From Bradyrhizobium sp. WBOS07 (GTDB lineage: Bacteria; Pseudomonadota; Alphaproteobacteria; Rhizobiales; Xanthobacteraceae), in the NCBI RefSeq assembly GCF_024585165.1, contig NZ_CP029008.1:6157501-6221500 (forward strand): a stretch of 64,000 nt of DNA. The letters are read 5' to 3'. How positions within the stretch are numbered: the stretch's first letter is position 1; each line of letters begins with the position of its first letter. Shown one piece after another: positions 42,475 to 52,602 of the stretch. The translations under genes and the position numbers were made by a program. The notes below the pieces were generated by a model that saw nothing but the letters and a program-made list of their open reading frames with translations, had not been told where the DNA came from and searched no databases.

Positions 42475-42999
42475 ATGACGCGCAAGCAGCGACGTATGAC
42501 CATCATCGGCGGCTCGCTCGCCGTGCTCGCGCTCGCGGCCGCGCTGGTGCTCAACGCCCTTCGCGACTCCATCGTATTCTTCTCGACGCCGACCATGGTC
42601 GCCGAGAAGCACGTCGAGCCGGGTAAGCGGTTTCGTCTCGGTGGGCTGGTGCAGCCCGGCTCGCTGCAGCGTGGGGACAATCTCGCGGTGACGTTCGAGG
42701 TCGCCGACGGCAACGCCAAGCTGCCGGTGGCCTACAAGGGCATCCTGCCCGACCTGTTCCGCGAGGGGCAGGGCGTCGTGGCCGAAGGTGCGCTCGACGC
42801 CAACGGCGTATTCAAGGCCGATACCGTGCTTGCCAAGCACGACGAGACCTACATGCCCAGGGAAGTCGCCGATGCCCTGAAGAAGCAGGGGCACTGGAAG
42901 GACGATTACGGCGGCAAGCCCGCTGACGCTGCCAAGACATCTGATGCGGGCAAGCCGGCGACGACGGCGCAGGGCAATCCGCAAGGAGCGGTGCGGTGA
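42475..42999 (+). CDS. ccmE: Heme chaperone CcmE (CycJ)
   Basis: 174 residues. An N-terminal membrane anchor ([21 protein letters not shown]) is followed by the CcmE OB-fold domain: [37 protein letters not shown], and the heme-binding His122 in [10 protein letters not shown]. It carries heme covalently to the CcmF/H ligation complex. The last 35 residues are a low-complexity Ala/Lys tail. Its stop overlaps the ccmF GTG start. Confidence 0.96.
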   Translation: MTRKQRRMTIIGGSLAVLALAAALVLNALRDSIVFFSTPTMVAEKHVEPGKRFRLGGLVQPGSLQRGDNLAVTFEVADGNAKLPVAYKGILPDLFREGQGVVAEGALDANGVFKADTVLAKHDETYMPREVADALKKQGHWKDDYGGKPADAAKTSDAGKPATTAQGNPQGAVR

Positions 43000-44978
43000 T
43001 CGCAGAAACCGGACATTACGCGCTGGTGCTGGCGCTTGGGCTCGCACTGATTCAGTCGGTCGTGCCCCTGATCGGTGCGCGCCTGCGCGACGCGGCGCTC
43101 ATGAACGTGGCGCGCTCCGCGGCGCTGGCGCAGCTTCTGTTCGTCGGCGCTTCGTTCACGGCGCTCGTGATGCTGCACGTGAACTCGGATTTCTCGGTCG
43201 CCAACGTCTACGAGAATTCCCACTCGATGAAGCCGCTGCTCTACAAGATCACCGGCGTGTGGGGAAATCATGAAGGCTCGATGCTGTTGTGGGTGTCGAT
43301 CCTCGCGTTGTTCGGCGGGCTGGTCGCCGCCTTCGGCAATAACTTGCCGCTGTCGCTGCGCGCGCACGTGCTCGCCGTCCAGGCCTGGGTCGCCGGCGCC
43401 TTCTATCTCTTCATCCTCGTGACGTCGAACCCGTTCCTGCGTATCGCGAGCCCACCGATCGAGGGACGCGATCTCAATCCGGTGCTTCAGGACATCGGGC
43501 TCGCCGTGCATCCGCCGATGCTCTATCTCGGCTATGTCGGTTTCTCGATCTCGTTCTCCTTCGCCATCGCGGCGCTGATGGAGGGACGGATCGACGCGGC
43601 CTGGGCGCGCTGGGTGCGGCCGTGGACGCTGGTCGCCTGGATCTTCCTGACGCTCGGCATCGCCATGGGCTCGTACTGGGCCTATTACGAGCTCGGCTGG
43701 GGCGGCTGGTGGTTCTGGGATCCGGTCGAGAACGCCTCGCTGATGCCGTGGCTCTCCGGCACCGCGCTGCTCCATTCGGCGCTGGTGATGGAGAAGCGCA
43801 ACGCGCTGAAGGTCTGGACCATCCTGCTCTCGATCCTGACCTTCTCGTTGTCGCTGCTCGGCACCTTCCTGGTGCGCTCGGGCGTCATCACCTCGGTGCA
43901 CGCTTTCGCCACCGATCCCACCCGCGGCGTGTTCATTCTGCTGATCCTCTGCCTGTTCATCGGCGGCAGCCTGTCGCTGTTCGCGGGCCGCGCCACTTCG
44001 TTGAAGCAGGGCGGCCTGTTCGCGCCGATCTCGCGCGAGGGGGCGCTGGTCCTGAACAATCTGCTGCTCACGGTCGCCTGCGCCGTCGTGCTGTTCGGCA
44101 CGCTCTATCCGCTGGCGATGGAGATGCTCGCCGACTTCAAGATGTCGGTCGGTGCACCGTTCTACAACCTGACCTTCGCGCCGCTGTTTGCCCTGTTGCT
44201 GCTGGCCGTGCCGTTCGGGCCGATGATGGCGTGGAAGCGCGGCGACCTGCTCGGCGTGACGCAGCGCCTGCTCGCTGCGGGCGTCGCCGGCCTTGCCGCC
44301 GTCGCCATCGCCTGGGGCTGGGCGACCGGCGGCAGCACGTTGGCGCCGCTTGCGATCGGGCTTGGCGTCTTCGTCATCGCCGGCGCGGTCACCGACATCG
44401 TCGAGCGGACCGGCCTCGTGCGGCTGCCGTTCGCGACCGTGCTGCACCGGGCGCGCGGCCTGCCGCGCTCGGCCTGGGGCACCGCGTTTGCGCATGCCGG
44501 CCTCGGCGTGGCGCTGATCGGGATCGTCTGCGAGACCACCTGGAACAGCGAATATATCGCGACGATGAAGCAGAACGAGGTCGCCCACATCGCCGGCTTC
44601 GACGTGAAGCTCGACGGCGTGCTGCAGCGTCAGGGCCCGAACTACCGCGAGATGATCGCCGAGTTCAACGTCAGCCGCGACGGCGCCCCGCTCAGCGTCA
44701 TGACGCCGTCCAAGCGCAACTTCACCACCCGCGGCTCCTCGACCACCGAGGCCGCATTGCTGACCCGCGGCGCGAGCCAGCTCTATATCTCGCTCGGCGA
44801 CGCCAACGCCGAGGGCGCCATCGCCGTGCGCATCTATTACAAGCCGATGGTGCTCATGATCTGGTGGGGCCCGGTGCTGATGGCGCTCGGCGGCGTGCTG
44901 TCGCTGTCCGACCGGCGCCTGCGGGTCGGCGCGCCGAAGCCGGCGCGGGCCAAGCAGCGCCTCCAGCCGGCGGAGTGA
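42996..44978 (+). CDS. ccmF: Cytochrome c heme lyase subunit CcmF (CycK)
   Basis: 660 residues from a GTG overlapping ccmE. About 14-15 TM helices are predicted. The WWD heme-handling motif is present as [19 protein letters not shown], with the conserved [11 protein letters not shown] before it and [16 protein letters not shown] after. CcmF takes heme from CcmE and ligates it to apocytochrome c with CcmH/CcmI. The C-terminal periplasmic domain includes [15 protein letters not shown]. Size and motif order match the family. Confidence 0.97.
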   Translation: MIAETGHYALVLALGLALIQSVVPLIGARLRDAALMNVARSAALAQLLFVGASFTALVMLHVNSDFSVANVYENSHSMKPLLYKITGVWGNHEGSMLLWVSILALFGGLVAAFGNNLPLSLRAHVLAVQAWVAGAFYLFILVTSNPFLRIASPPIEGRDLNPVLQDIGLAVHPPMLYLGYVGFSISFSFAIAALMEGRIDAAWARWVRPWTLVAWIFLTLGIAMGSYWAYYELGWGGWWFWDPVENASLMPWLSGTALLHSALVMEKRNALKVWTILLSILTFSLSLLGTFLVRSGVITSVHAFATDPTRGVFILLILCLFIGGSLSLFAGRATSLKQGGLFAPISREGALVLNNLLLTVACAVVLFGTLYPLAMEMLADFKMSVGAPFYNLTFAPLFALLLLAVPFGPMMAWKRGDLLGVTQRLLAAGVAGLAAVAIAWGWATGGSTLAPLAIGLGVFVIAGAVTDIVERTGLVRLPFATVLHRARGLPRSAWGTAFAHAGLGVALIGIVCETTWNSEYIATMKQNEVAHIAGFDVKLDGVLQRQGPNYREMIAEFNVSRDGAPLSVMTPSKRNFTTRGSSTTEAALLTRGASQLYISLGDANAEGAIAVRIYYKPMVLMIWWGPVLMALGGVLSLSDRRLRVGAPKPARAKQRLQPAE

Positions 44979-44982
44979 TCCG

Positions 44983-45465
44983 ATGCGCCGGATCATGGCC
45001 GCGTTCGCCCTGCTGATGCTGATGGCTTTGCCTGCGGCCCACGCGGTGCAGCCCGACGAGATCATGTCGGATCCCGCCAAGGAAGCCCGTGCGCGCGAGC
45101 TGTCGCGCGAGCTGCGCTGCATGGTCTGTCAGAACCAGTCGATCGACGATTCCGATGCGCCCCTGGCGCGCGACCTGCGGCTCCTGGTGCGCGAGCGCAT
45201 CGGCGCCGGGGACAGCAATTCGCAGGTGCTCGATTTCCTGGTCGCGCGCTACGGCGAGTTCGTGCTGCTGAAGCCGCGCTTCGAGCGTCAAAACGCGCTG
45301 CTGTGGCTGCTCGGACCGCTGCTGCTGATCGGTGGCGGCGTGGCGTTGTGGCTGCAAATCCGGCGTCGCGCCCATGGCGGTGCAGACGTACCTGCGCCGC
45401 CGCTGACGGCCGACGAGAAAGCGAAGCTCGCGGCCTTGATGTCCGAGGAGACCAAATCTCCGTAG
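44983..45465 (+). CDS. ccmH: CcmH-type thiol oxidoreductase (CycL)
   Basis: 160 residues with a signal peptide (ALLMLMALPAAHA-VQ). The redox motif LRCMVCQNQSIDDS (CxxC) reduces the apocytochrome heme-binding cysteines. A single C-terminal TM helix (LLWLLGPLLLIGGGVALWL) anchors it to the inner membrane, with a charged cytosolic end. This is the short CcmH/CcmL form; CcmI supplies the TPR part in rhizobia. It ends the ccm operon four nt downstream of ccmF. Confidence 0.95.
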   Translation: MRRIMAAFALLMLMALPAAHAVQPDEIMSDPAKEARARELSRELRCMVCQNQSIDDSDAPLARDLRLLVRERIGAGDSNSQVLDFLVARYGEFVLLKPRFERQNALLWLLGPLLLIGGGVALWLQIRRRAHGGADVPAPPLTADEKAKLAALMSEETKSP

Positions 45466-45594
45466 CCACGCGATCATCGTTGTGGCCACGTAGTCCTACG
45501 TAGATCGTTGGCTCACCGCCGCGCGGTTCATGGTATTTTGACCTTTGTCTGGAAGCTTGTCGCGAGCTTCGATTCCAGACTCCGAGTTTCTCCG

Positions 45595-46938
45595 ATGTTC
45601 GCGAACAGTAATCTGACGATCCGCTTCCTGGTCGGCGCCGTCGTCGCTGCACTGTTGTTCTTGCTGGGCATCGGCGGCGGCACCGGCTTCGTTGCGGTGC
45701 TCTATCTCAACAACGAGATCACCAGCCTGTCCTCGAATTTCGCTGCGCTGAGCGGCCCCGCGCGCGACCATGCCATGCAGATCTATCAGCAGGCGCAGGC
45801 CGCGTTTTCCTACTTCCTGGTCGCCTGCGGCGTGATCGCCGTCGTCGCCGTCGCGATCTGCCTCACGACCTGGTTTGCCGTCCGCAACGGCATCCTCAAT
45901 CCGCTGGCGGCGATCGTCCATGCGATGCGCGAGGTCGCCGACCAGAAGTTCGAGACACCGGTTCCGGGGCTCGGCCGCACCAACGAGATCGGCCTGCTCG
46001 CCGGTGCGCTGGAGGTGTTCAAGACCAACGGCATCGAGCGGCGCCACCTCACCGAACGGCAGCTGCACGAAGCGCAGCATCAGGCCGAGCGATCGAAATT
46101 CCTGGACGACCGGATCAAGCGCTTCAACGATCTCGTCGCCAGCGTCGTCGATAGCGTGGCGTCATCGGCGGTGCATCTGAAGAGCAACGCCGAGACACTG
46201 TCGCGGACGGCCAACGATACCAGCACCAAGGCCAATGCGGTGGCGAGCGCGGCAAGCCTCGCCAGCGCCAGCGTGCAGACGGTGGCAGGTTCTGCCGGCG
46301 AGATGACGAATTCGATCGGCACGATCAGCCGCCGCGTCACCGACGCGACCCAGCGCGCCGAAGGCGCGGCGTCCGATGCGGAGAGGAGCCGCGACACCAT
46401 CCACACGCTGTCGGATGCTGCCGACAAGATCGGCGAGGTCGTCCAGCTGGTGCAGGCGATCGCATCGCAGACCAATCTCTTGGCGCTGAACGCCACCATC
46501 GAGGCGGCACGGGCAGGGGAGGCCGGCAAGGGGTTTGCGGTGGTCGCCTCCGAGGTGAAGAATCTGGCGCATCAGACCAGCAAGGCGACGGAGGAGATCA
46601 CCTCCCACGTCGCCAGCATTCAAGGCATCACCGCACAGACGCGCGATGCGATCGACGGCATCTCCAAGACGCTGTCGGAGATCTCGTCCATCATGTCCGG
46701 CATCGAGGTCGACACCTCCCAGCAGCGCAACGCGACGCAGGAGATCACGCGCAGCGCCCAGGACGCCGCGCGCGGCACTCTCGACGTCTCCAACCATATC
46801 GTGCAGATCACTTCAACCTCCGCCGAGACCGGCCGCATGGCCGCCGAGGCGCGCGATTCCGCTGTCGATCTGTCGCAGCAGGCGGAAACCTTGAAGCGTG
46901 AAGTCGACGAGTTCATCGTCAGCGTCAGAGCGAGCTAA
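45595..46938 (+). CDS. Methyl-accepting chemotaxis protein
   Basis: 447 residues from ATG 45595. TM1 ([20 protein letters not shown]) and TM2 ([22 protein letters not shown]) enclose a short periplasmic loop of only about 45 residues, so ligand sensing may be minimal or depend on a partner. A HAMP region ([34 protein letters not shown]) leads into the MCP signalling domain, whose hairpin tip reads [33 protein letters not shown]. It lies between the ccm operon and degP, where rhizobia usually have no chemoreceptor. Confidence 0.93.
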   Translation: MFANSNLTIRFLVGAVVAALLFLLGIGGGTGFVAVLYLNNEITSLSSNFAALSGPARDHAMQIYQQAQAAFSYFLVACGVIAVVAVAICLTTWFAVRNGILNPLAAIVHAMREVADQKFETPVPGLGRTNEIGLLAGALEVFKTNGIERRHLTERQLHEAQHQAERSKFLDDRIKRFNDLVASVVDSVASSAVHLKSNAETLSRTANDTSTKANAVASAASLASASVQTVAGSAGEMTNSIGTISRRVTDATQRAEGAASDAERSRDTIHTLSDAADKIGEVVQLVQAIASQTNLLALNATIEAARAGEAGKGFAVVASEVKNLAHQTSKATEEITSHVASIQGITAQTRDAIDGISKTLSEISSIMSGIEVDTSQQRNATQEITRSAQDAARGTLDVSNHIVQITSTSAETGRMAAEARDSAVDLSQQAETLKREVDEFIVSVRAS

Positions 46939-46970
46939 AGCTCACAAAAAGCCCGTTCCGCAGCGTTTCG

Positions 46971-46989
46971 GGAACTCGCGTTAAGTTCC
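46971..46989. other. Inverted repeat between chemoreceptor and degP genes
   Basis: GGAACT (46971-46976) and AGTTCC (46984-46989) are inverted repeats with a 7-nt spacer, about 30 nt after the chemoreceptor stop. It could be a weak terminator or a regulator site for degP. No consensus stress promoter was seen beside it. Confidence 0.35.
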
Positions 46990-47160
46990 TGTGGAATCAC
47001 AATTTTCGGGCTGCGATGAACTGCCGCATCCGCGTTGCGGCTTCATTACGAAAGTTTAACCCCGCCGCCAGCGCACGGTAAGGCGGGAGCCCCCATCTTC
47101 AGGTCCGTAAGGTGCCGCCCTCAGGCATCACATGGATTTCAAGGCCCTGGAGATCTCTGC

Positions 47161-48741
47161 ATGTCCGACCGTATCGACCTCTCGAACCTTCCGTCCTACC
47201 GGCAGCCGCGCCGGTCGGTGTTCTCCGCGCGCAGGCTCGCGCTGATGGCCACGGTCGTCGCCGGCCTTGGCGCCGCCGTCTATGGCTTTGGCACGTCGAC
47301 CTCGCCGGCCGACCTGTTCTCGAGCCCGGCGCATGCGCAGGTCAACACCGAGGTCCGCAAGGTCGAGCGACCCATCGGCTTCGCCGATGTTGTCGAGCGC
47401 GTGAAGCCGTCGGTGATCTCGGTGAAGGTCAATATGAAGGAAAAGACTGCGAGCAACGATGACGGCGACGATTCCTCCTCGCCGTTCCAGCCGGGCTCGC
47501 CGATGGAGCGTTTCTTCCGCCGCTTCGGTGGTCCGGAGGGTTTCCCCCCGGGCATGAAGGGCGGCCGCGGCCGCGTGGTGCAGGGCCAGGGTTCCGGCTT
47601 CTTCATCTCGGCTGACGGCTTTGCCGTGACCAACAATCACGTGGTCGACGGCGCCGACAAGGTCGAGGTCACCACCGACGAGGGCAAGACCTACACCGCC
47701 AAGGTGATCGGCACCGACCAGCGCACCGACCTCGCCTTGATCAAGGTCGAGGGCAGCTCGAGCTTCCCGTTCGCCAAGCTCGCCGACAGCAAGCCGCGCA
47801 TCGGCGACTGGGTGCTCGCCGTCGGCAATCCCTTCGGTCTCGGCGGTACCGTGACCGCGGGCATCGTTTCGGCGAGCGGCCGCGACATCGGCAACGGTCC
47901 CTATGACGATTTCATCCAGATCGACGCGCCCGTGAACAAGGGCAATTCCGGCGGTCCGGCCTTCGACACCAACGGCGAGGTGATGGGCGTCAACACCGCG
48001 ATCTACTCGCCCTCCGGCGGCAGCGTCGGCATCGCGTTCTCGATCCCGGCGAGCACGGTGAAGAGCGTGGTCGCCCAGCTCAAGGATAAGGGTTCGGTCA
48101 GCCGCGGCTGGATCGGCGTGCAGATTCAGCCCGTCACCTCCGACATTGCCGACAGCCTCGGCATGAAGAAGGCCGAAGGCGCGCTGGTGGCGGAGCCGCA
48201 GGCCAACGGTCCGGCCGCGAAGGCCGGCATCGAATCCGGCGACGTGATCACGGCGGTCAACGGCGAATCCGTCAAGGACGCGCGCGAGCTTGCCCGCACC
48301 ATCGGCGGCATGGCGCCCGGCGCGACCGTGAAGCTCAACGTGCTGCACAAGGGTCAGGACAAGGTCGTCAACCTCACCCTCGGCCAGCTGCCGAACACGG
48401 TCGAGGCCAAGGCCGACAACGACAATGACAGCGGCAAGGGTGCGAGCAAGGGCACCGATGTGCCCAAGCTCGGCATGACTGTCGCGCCCGCCAATTCCGT
48501 GGCCGGCGCTGGCAAGGAAGGCGTCGTCGTCACCCAGGTCGATCCGAAGAGCGCCGCGGCCGAACGCGGCTTCAAGGAAGGCGACGTGATTCTCGAAGTC
48601 GGCGGCAAGAGCGTCGCCACCGCCGGCGAAGTCCGCGATGCCATCAACACGGCGCGGACCGACAACAAGAACAGCGTCCTGATGCGCGTGAAGAGCGGCG
48701 GCCAGTCGCGCTTCGTCGCGGTGCCTCTCGCCAAGGGGTAA
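47161..48741 (+). CDS. degP: Do-family periplasmic serine protease DegP
   Basis: 526 residues from ATG 47161. A TM/signal segment (RLALMATVVAGLGAAVYGFG) precedes the trypsin-like domain, whose triad is His160 (TNNHVVDGAD), Asp190 (RTDLALIKV) and Ser263 (NKGNSGGPAFD). Two PDZ domains follow: GWIGVQIQPVTSDIADSLGM and LGMTVAPANSVAGAGKEGVV. The protease/chaperone degrades misfolded envelope proteins under stress. The LA-loop is Gly/Phe-rich (RFFRRFGGPEGFPPGMKGGR). An efficient terminator follows, so feuP is not simply co-transcribed with it. Confidence 0.97.
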   Translation: MSDRIDLSNLPSYRQPRRSVFSARRLALMATVVAGLGAAVYGFGTSTSPADLFSSPAHAQVNTEVRKVERPIGFADVVERVKPSVISVKVNMKEKTASNDDGDDSSSPFQPGSPMERFFRRFGGPEGFPPGMKGGRGRVVQGQGSGFFISADGFAVTNNHVVDGADKVEVTTDEGKTYTAKVIGTDQRTDLALIKVEGSSSFPFAKLADSKPRIGDWVLAVGNPFGLGGTVTAGIVSASGRDIGNGPYDDFIQIDAPVNKGNSGGPAFDTNGEVMGVNTAIYSPSGGSVGIAFSIPASTVKSVVAQLKDKGSVSRGWIGVQIQPVTSDIADSLGMKKAEGALVAEPQANGPAAKAGIESGDVITAVNGESVKDARELARTIGGMAPGATVKLNVLHKGQDKVVNLTLGQLPNTVEAKADNDNDSGKGASKGTDVPKLGMTVAPANSVAGAGKEGVVVTQVDPKSAAAERGFKEGDVILEVGGKSVATAGEVRDAINTARTDNKNSVLMRVKSGGQSRFVAVPLAKG

Positions 48742-48883
48742 GCCTTCAGGAGGCTCATCGAGATGAAGGGTGTCGCCGGCATCAGTCGCCCCCGCCGCCG
48801 GCGCCCTTCGGGGAAGCAGCGTAACGTCAGCTTCCCCCTGCTACCTTCCGGTGGAAAAACGCCCCCCTCCGTCGGAAGGCCTA

Positions 48884-48922
48884 GGGCGGTGAAGTCCCCC
48901 CAGCTTCACCGCCCGCCTTTTT
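48884..48922 (+). terminator. Intrinsic terminator after degP
   Basis: GGGCGGTGAAG (48884-48894) pairs perfectly with CTTCACCGCCC (48904-48914) over 11 bp, followed by GCCTTTTT. This is the clearest rho-independent terminator in the window. It separates degP from the feuP-like regulator. Confidence 0.85.
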
Positions 48923-48995
48923 CTCCATGCCAGCGTCTCTCCCTCAGCTTGCATGGGATCGCCGCTCGCGCCATGTTTAGAGAAGGTTGACCTCC

Positions 48996-49697
48996 TTGAC
49001 CGCCGCCGAACGCACGATGCGCCTCCTCATCATCGAAGACGACCGCGAATCCGCCGACTATCTCGTGAAGGCGTTTCGCGAGGTCGGACACATTGCAGAC
49101 CACGCCGCCGACGGCGAGGAGGGCCTCGCCATGGCCGAGAGCGGCGATTACGACGTGCTGGTGGTCGACCGCATGCTGCCCAAGCGCGACGGCCTGTCGC
49201 TGATCGGCGCGCTGCGCGACAAGGGCAACACGACGCCGGTGCTGATTCTCTCCGCGCTCGGGCAGGTCGACGACCGCATCAAGGGCCTGCGCGCTGGCGG
49301 CGACGATTATCTGCCGAAGCCTTATTCGTTCGCCGAGCTGCTGGCCCGGGTCGAGGTGCTGTCGCGCCGCCGCGGCGGGCCCGCCGAGGACACGCTCTAC
49401 CGCGTCGGCGATCTCGAGCTCGACCGGCTCTCGCACCGCGTCGCCCGCGGCAAGGACGAGCTGACCCTGCAGCCGCGCGAATTCCGCCTGCTCGAATATC
49501 TGATGAAGCATGCCGGCCAGGTGGTGACGCGCACCATGCTGCTCGAAAATGTCTGGGACTATCATTTCGATCCGCAGACCAACGTGATCGACGTGCACAT
49601 CTCGCGGCTGCGCTCCAAGATCGACAAGGGATTCGAGCGGCCGCTGCTTCACACGATCCGCGGCGCCGGGTACATGATCCGCGACGGGATGCGATAA
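48996..49697 (+). CDS. feuP: FeuP-like OmpR-family response regulator
   Basis: 233 residues from TTG 48996, the start with AGAAGG at 8-9 nt; ATG 49017 is an alternative. Receiver: LIIEDDRESADYL, phosphorylated Asp in LVVDRMLPKRDGL, ILSALG and DYLPKPY. Effector winged helix: QPREFRLLEYLMKHAGQVVT, IDVHISRLRSKIDKGFERP and RGAGYMIRDGMR at the end. The position after ccm genes and degP and (ancestrally) before a kinase and glnE matches the rhizobial feuPQ locus, whose regulator controls cyclic glucan export and symbiosis genes. Its kinase gene is 7.1 kb downstream rather than adjacent. Confidence 0.88.
   Translation: MTAAERTMRLLIIEDDRESADYLVKAFREVGHIADHAADGEEGLAMAESGDYDVLVVDRMLPKRDGLSLIGALRDKGNTTPVLILSALGQVDDRIKGLRAGGDDYLPKPYSFAELLARVEVLSRRRGGPAEDTLYRVGDLELDRLSHRVARGKDELTLQPREFRLLEYLMKHAGQVVTRTMLLENVWDYHFDPQTNVIDVHISRLRSKIDKGFERPLLHTIRGAGYMIRDGMR
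49672..49687 (+). repeat. Left copy of feuP 3'-end duplication
   Basis: ACATGATCCGCGACGG covers the last codons of feuP (MIRDG). It matches 15 of 16 bases at 56795-56810, where a second MIRDG-x-R-stop lies over the feuQ start. Together they flank the tetR-liv block. Confidence 0.65.
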
Positions 49698-49899
49698 GGC
49701 GAACTCGCCCGTTGCGCCGATCGACTTGCGGCGCCCTAGCGCCTGCAATCATCGGCTGCGTCACCGGCCTGCTGCTCCTGCCCGGACGTTGTCGGACGAT
49801 ATTGGCCGACCCCCTCATCGGATGGCAAGAATACCCGACGTGTGGTAGGGGACATCCCACCTGGATGAATCCGTCCCCGATCAGGAAGGATATTCAAGC

Positions 49900-51150
49900 T
49901 TGCAAGTCGCCGCCTTCCCGTCCGACCGAGCTGAAGAGATCCTCGTGTCGGCTTCCAGGCTCTTTGCCCGCCATAGCTATGCCAACGTGACGATGGAGCA
50001 GGTCGCAGCCTCGGTGCGATCGGTGCCGGGAGCGCTGTACCACTATTTCCGCGACAAGGAAGACCTGATCTTTCACTGCTACCTGCGCGGCCTTGCGCTC
50101 TACAGGCACGAAATCGAGACCGCGGCCGAGCCCGGGATCGACGGGCTCGAGGTCGTCAGGCGATTTATACGTGCCCGGCTGCGGCCTGAAGGCCAGCGCA
50201 TGATCCTGTTCACCGACATCGATGCACTGGCCGCGTCCTACAGCAACGATGTGCACGCCAGGCGTTGGCAGAATGCCGCGCTGCTGGCCGGTATTCTGAA
50301 GCGTGGCGTTGCCGACGGCTCGATAGCCTGCGAGGAGCCGCTCCTGACGGCCGTCGCCCTCATCTCCATCCTGGATTGGGTGCCGTTCTGGTTCTCCGAG
50401 CGCGACTACTATTCGCGCCAGCAGGCGATTGATGCGATTGATGACATCATCACGCATGGAGTTTATCGGCGTGAGATTGCCTTGCCGGATATGCCTGAAG
50501 CGCCGAGCCTGGCACCGTTTCTCCAGTCCCGCTCCAAATTGAACAAGCGCGCCGCAAAGCTGGACAGGATGCTCTCAATTGCCTCTGACAGTTTCAACCG
50601 AAGGGGAGCGTCCGGCACATCACTCGAGAGCATCGCGGCGGACGCCGGCATGACCCGTGCCGGCATCTACTATCATTTCAGCGAAAAAGAGCGCCTCTTG
50701 CTGGCTTGCTTGCGAAGAGGCCTGGCCGGCGAGATCGGCATTCGAGAGTATCTGCAGGACCTCGGGCTCGGGCCGTTCGATTATGTCGTTCAGAGAGTGC
50801 GTCTGTTGTTGATGCTGCACGACACTCCTTGCGGGCCCAAGGCGACCTACCACAACATCAACTATCTCAACGACGTCGACCGGAAGCACTATGTCGGGCA
50901 GGTGCTCGCGACGATCGGGCAGGACCAGAGAAATCATCAGCGTTGGATCGAGGAAGGATATTTCCGGAGCGTCGACACCCACTTCGCCGAACGCGTTCTG
51001 ACTGGAATGGGCCACTGGTACCCGATCTGGTTCAGGGGCGAGCGGAGCTGGTCTCCGATGCAGATTGCCGATCATTTTTCGCGGCTGTTCCTCGCGGGAC
51101 TCAAGCCGCGTCGCGGGGTGGTAATAAGCAACCAATCAGCCGCAGATTGA
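49900..51150 (+). CDS. Tandem (fused) TetR-family regulator
   Basis: 416 residues, about twice the usual TetR length, from TTG 49900 with AGGAAGGA 10 nt upstream. It contains two complete TetR N-terminal HTH domains: residues 10-55 (ASRLFARHSYANVTMEQVAASVRSVPGALYHYF region) and residues 222-268 (ASDSFNRRGASGTSLESIAADAGMTRAGIYYHF region), each with its own all-helical ligand domain after it. A single polypeptide could therefore bind DNA as an internal pseudo-dimer. It is the first gene of the inserted block and probably controls the downstream liv transporter genes. Confidence 0.85.
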   Translation: MQVAAFPSDRAEEILVSASRLFARHSYANVTMEQVAASVRSVPGALYHYFRDKEDLIFHCYLRGLALYRHEIETAAEPGIDGLEVVRRFIRARLRPEGQRMILFTDIDALAASYSNDVHARRWQNAALLAGILKRGVADGSIACEEPLLTAVALISILDWVPFWFSERDYYSRQQAIDAIDDIITHGVYRREIALPDMPEAPSLAPFLQSRSKLNKRAAKLDRMLSIASDSFNRRGASGTSLESIAADAGMTRAGIYYHFSEKERLLLACLRRGLAGEIGIREYLQDLGLGPFDYVVQRVRLLLMLHDTPCGPKATYHNINYLNDVDRKHYVGQVLATIGQDQRNHQRWIEEGYFRSVDTHFAERVLTGMGHWYPIWFRGERSWSPMQIADHFSRLFLAGLKPRRGVVISNQSAAD

Positions 51151-51205
51151 GCGCAGGATTGAGGTCAAAAACTTGCCTGTGAATTCAATGTTTCGGAAGC
51201 GCGCG

Positions 51206-51240
51206 GTGGCTTCCCAAGTTTAAGCCACAATTATTTCTTG
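51206..51240 (+). terminator. Terminator after tetR
   Basis: GTGGCTT (51206-51212) pairs with AAGCCAC (51222-51228), followed by AATTATTTCTT. The T-rich tail supports an intrinsic terminator separating tetR from livK. Confidence 0.55.
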
Positions 51241-51354
51241 CGCCAAAACTTTACACAGTATTCAATGTTCGGGTACCGAAAGCTGGCGCGACCGACGTTG
51301 TGAATCAGCTTCGATCGCCAAGGAACAAGAACACGCAAAAGGGAGAAGGCCAGG

Positions 51355-52587
51355 ATGCACAAGCTCGTAATTGCTGCGGCGGCAGCGCTGACGATGCTGG
51401 GAGGAGCAGCATACGCGCAGGAAACCATCAAGCTCGGCTACATCGATCCGCTGTCCGGCGGCGGCGCCAGCATCGGTGAAGGCGGCTTGAAGACGTTCCA
51501 GTATCTGGCCGATGAGATCAACGCGAAGGGCGGCATATTGGGCCGCAAGATCGAGATTCTGCCCCTCGACAACAAGACCAACCCGCAGGAAAGCCTGGTG
51601 CAGGCGCAGAAGGCCATCGACGCCGGCGCCCGCTTCATCACTCAAGGCAATGGCTCGTCGGTCGCCGCAGCGCTGTCCGACTTCGTCACCAAGAACAACA
51701 CGCGCAATCCCGGCAAGGAAGTGCTCTACTTCAACTATGCCGCCGTCGATCCGAGCCTGACCAACGAAAAATGCAGCTACTGGCATTTTCGCTGGGATGC
51801 CAGCTCCGACATCAAGATGGAAGCGCTCACCAGCTATATGAAGGATGTCCCCGCGATCAAGAAGGTGTACCTGATCAACCAGGACTACTCCTTTGGCCAG
51901 TCGGTGCGCGCTGACGCGCGCAAGATGTTGGGCGCCAAGCGGCCCGACATCCAAATCGTCGGTGACGAATTGCATCCGCTGCTGAAGATCACCGACTTCT
52001 CGCCTTATATCGCCAAGATCAAGGCTTCCGGCGCCGATAGCGTCGTCACCGGCAATTGGGGCCAGGACATCGCCCTGCTGCTCAAGGCTGCTGCCGACGC
52101 CGGCCTGAAGGTCAATTGGTACACCTACTATGCCGGCGGCGCCGGTGGTCCGACCGCGATCAAGCAGACCGGTCTCGACCATCAGGTGTTCCAGATCACC
52201 GAGGGCTTTGCCAATTCCGGCCATCAGCCGGCGATGGATTTCGAAAAGGCTTTCCGTGCCAAGGTCAATATGTCGCTGTGGTATCCGCGTGCGGTCAACG
52301 AGATGCGCATGTTCAAGGCCGCGGCCGAGAAGGCCAACTCGCTCGACCCAGTGAAGGTCGCAGCAGCCCTCGAGGACCTCAAGTTTGAGGTGCTGGATGG
52401 TGGAGAGGGCGTGATGCGTAAGGACGATCACCAGTTCTTCCAGCCGATCTACATCTCCTCCTTCGGCAAGCTCGCCGCAAACGAGCCGTTCGACGAGGAA
52501 GGCACCGGCTGGGGATGGCACCTGGTTTCCAAGATCGACACTTCCAAGACGATGGTTCCCACGACCTGCAAGATGACCCGGCCGTAA
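51355..52587 (+). CDS. livK: Branched-chain-type ABC transporter substrate-binding protein
   Basis: 410 residues with signal peptide MHKLVIAAAAALTMLGGAAYA-QE. The Leu/Ile/Val-binding type I periplasmic binding fold is evident: IKLGYIDPLSGGGASIGEGG, LVQAQKAIDAGARFITQGNG, KKVYLINQDYSFGQSVRADA and WGQDIALLLKAAADAG. It delivers ligand to LivHM. This subgroup in Bradyrhizobium often binds aromatic or other non-amino-acid compounds, so the true ligand is open. AGGGAGAAGGCCAGG precedes the ATG. The 200-nt upstream region is AT-rich for this genome and holds a repeated ATTCAATGTT (51183 and 51260). Confidence 0.93.
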   Translation: MHKLVIAAAAALTMLGGAAYAQETIKLGYIDPLSGGGASIGEGGLKTFQYLADEINAKGGILGRKIEILPLDNKTNPQESLVQAQKAIDAGARFITQGNGSSVAAALSDFVTKNNTRNPGKEVLYFNYAAVDPSLTNEKCSYWHFRWDASSDIKMEALTSYMKDVPAIKKVYLINQDYSFGQSVRADARKMLGAKRPDIQIVGDELHPLLKITDFSPYIAKIKASGADSVVTGNWGQDIALLLKAAADAGLKVNWYTYYAGGAGGPTAIKQTGLDHQVFQITEGFANSGHQPAMDFEKAFRAKVNMSLWYPRAVNEMRMFKAAAEKANSLDPVKVAAALEDLKFEVLDGGEGVMRKDDHQFFQPIYISSFGKLAANEPFDEEGTGWGWHLVSKIDTSKTMVPTTCKMTRP

Positions 52588-52602
52588 GCTGGACCGGCTT
52601 CG

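Noticed and set aside
42906..45122. 738-residue minus-strand frame
   Set aside because: Shadow of ccmF and ccmH, rich in Arg/Gln/Asp with no domain.
48763..48990. 75-residue open frame after degP
   Set aside because: It runs through the clear intrinsic terminator and has Arg/Pro-rich shadow composition.
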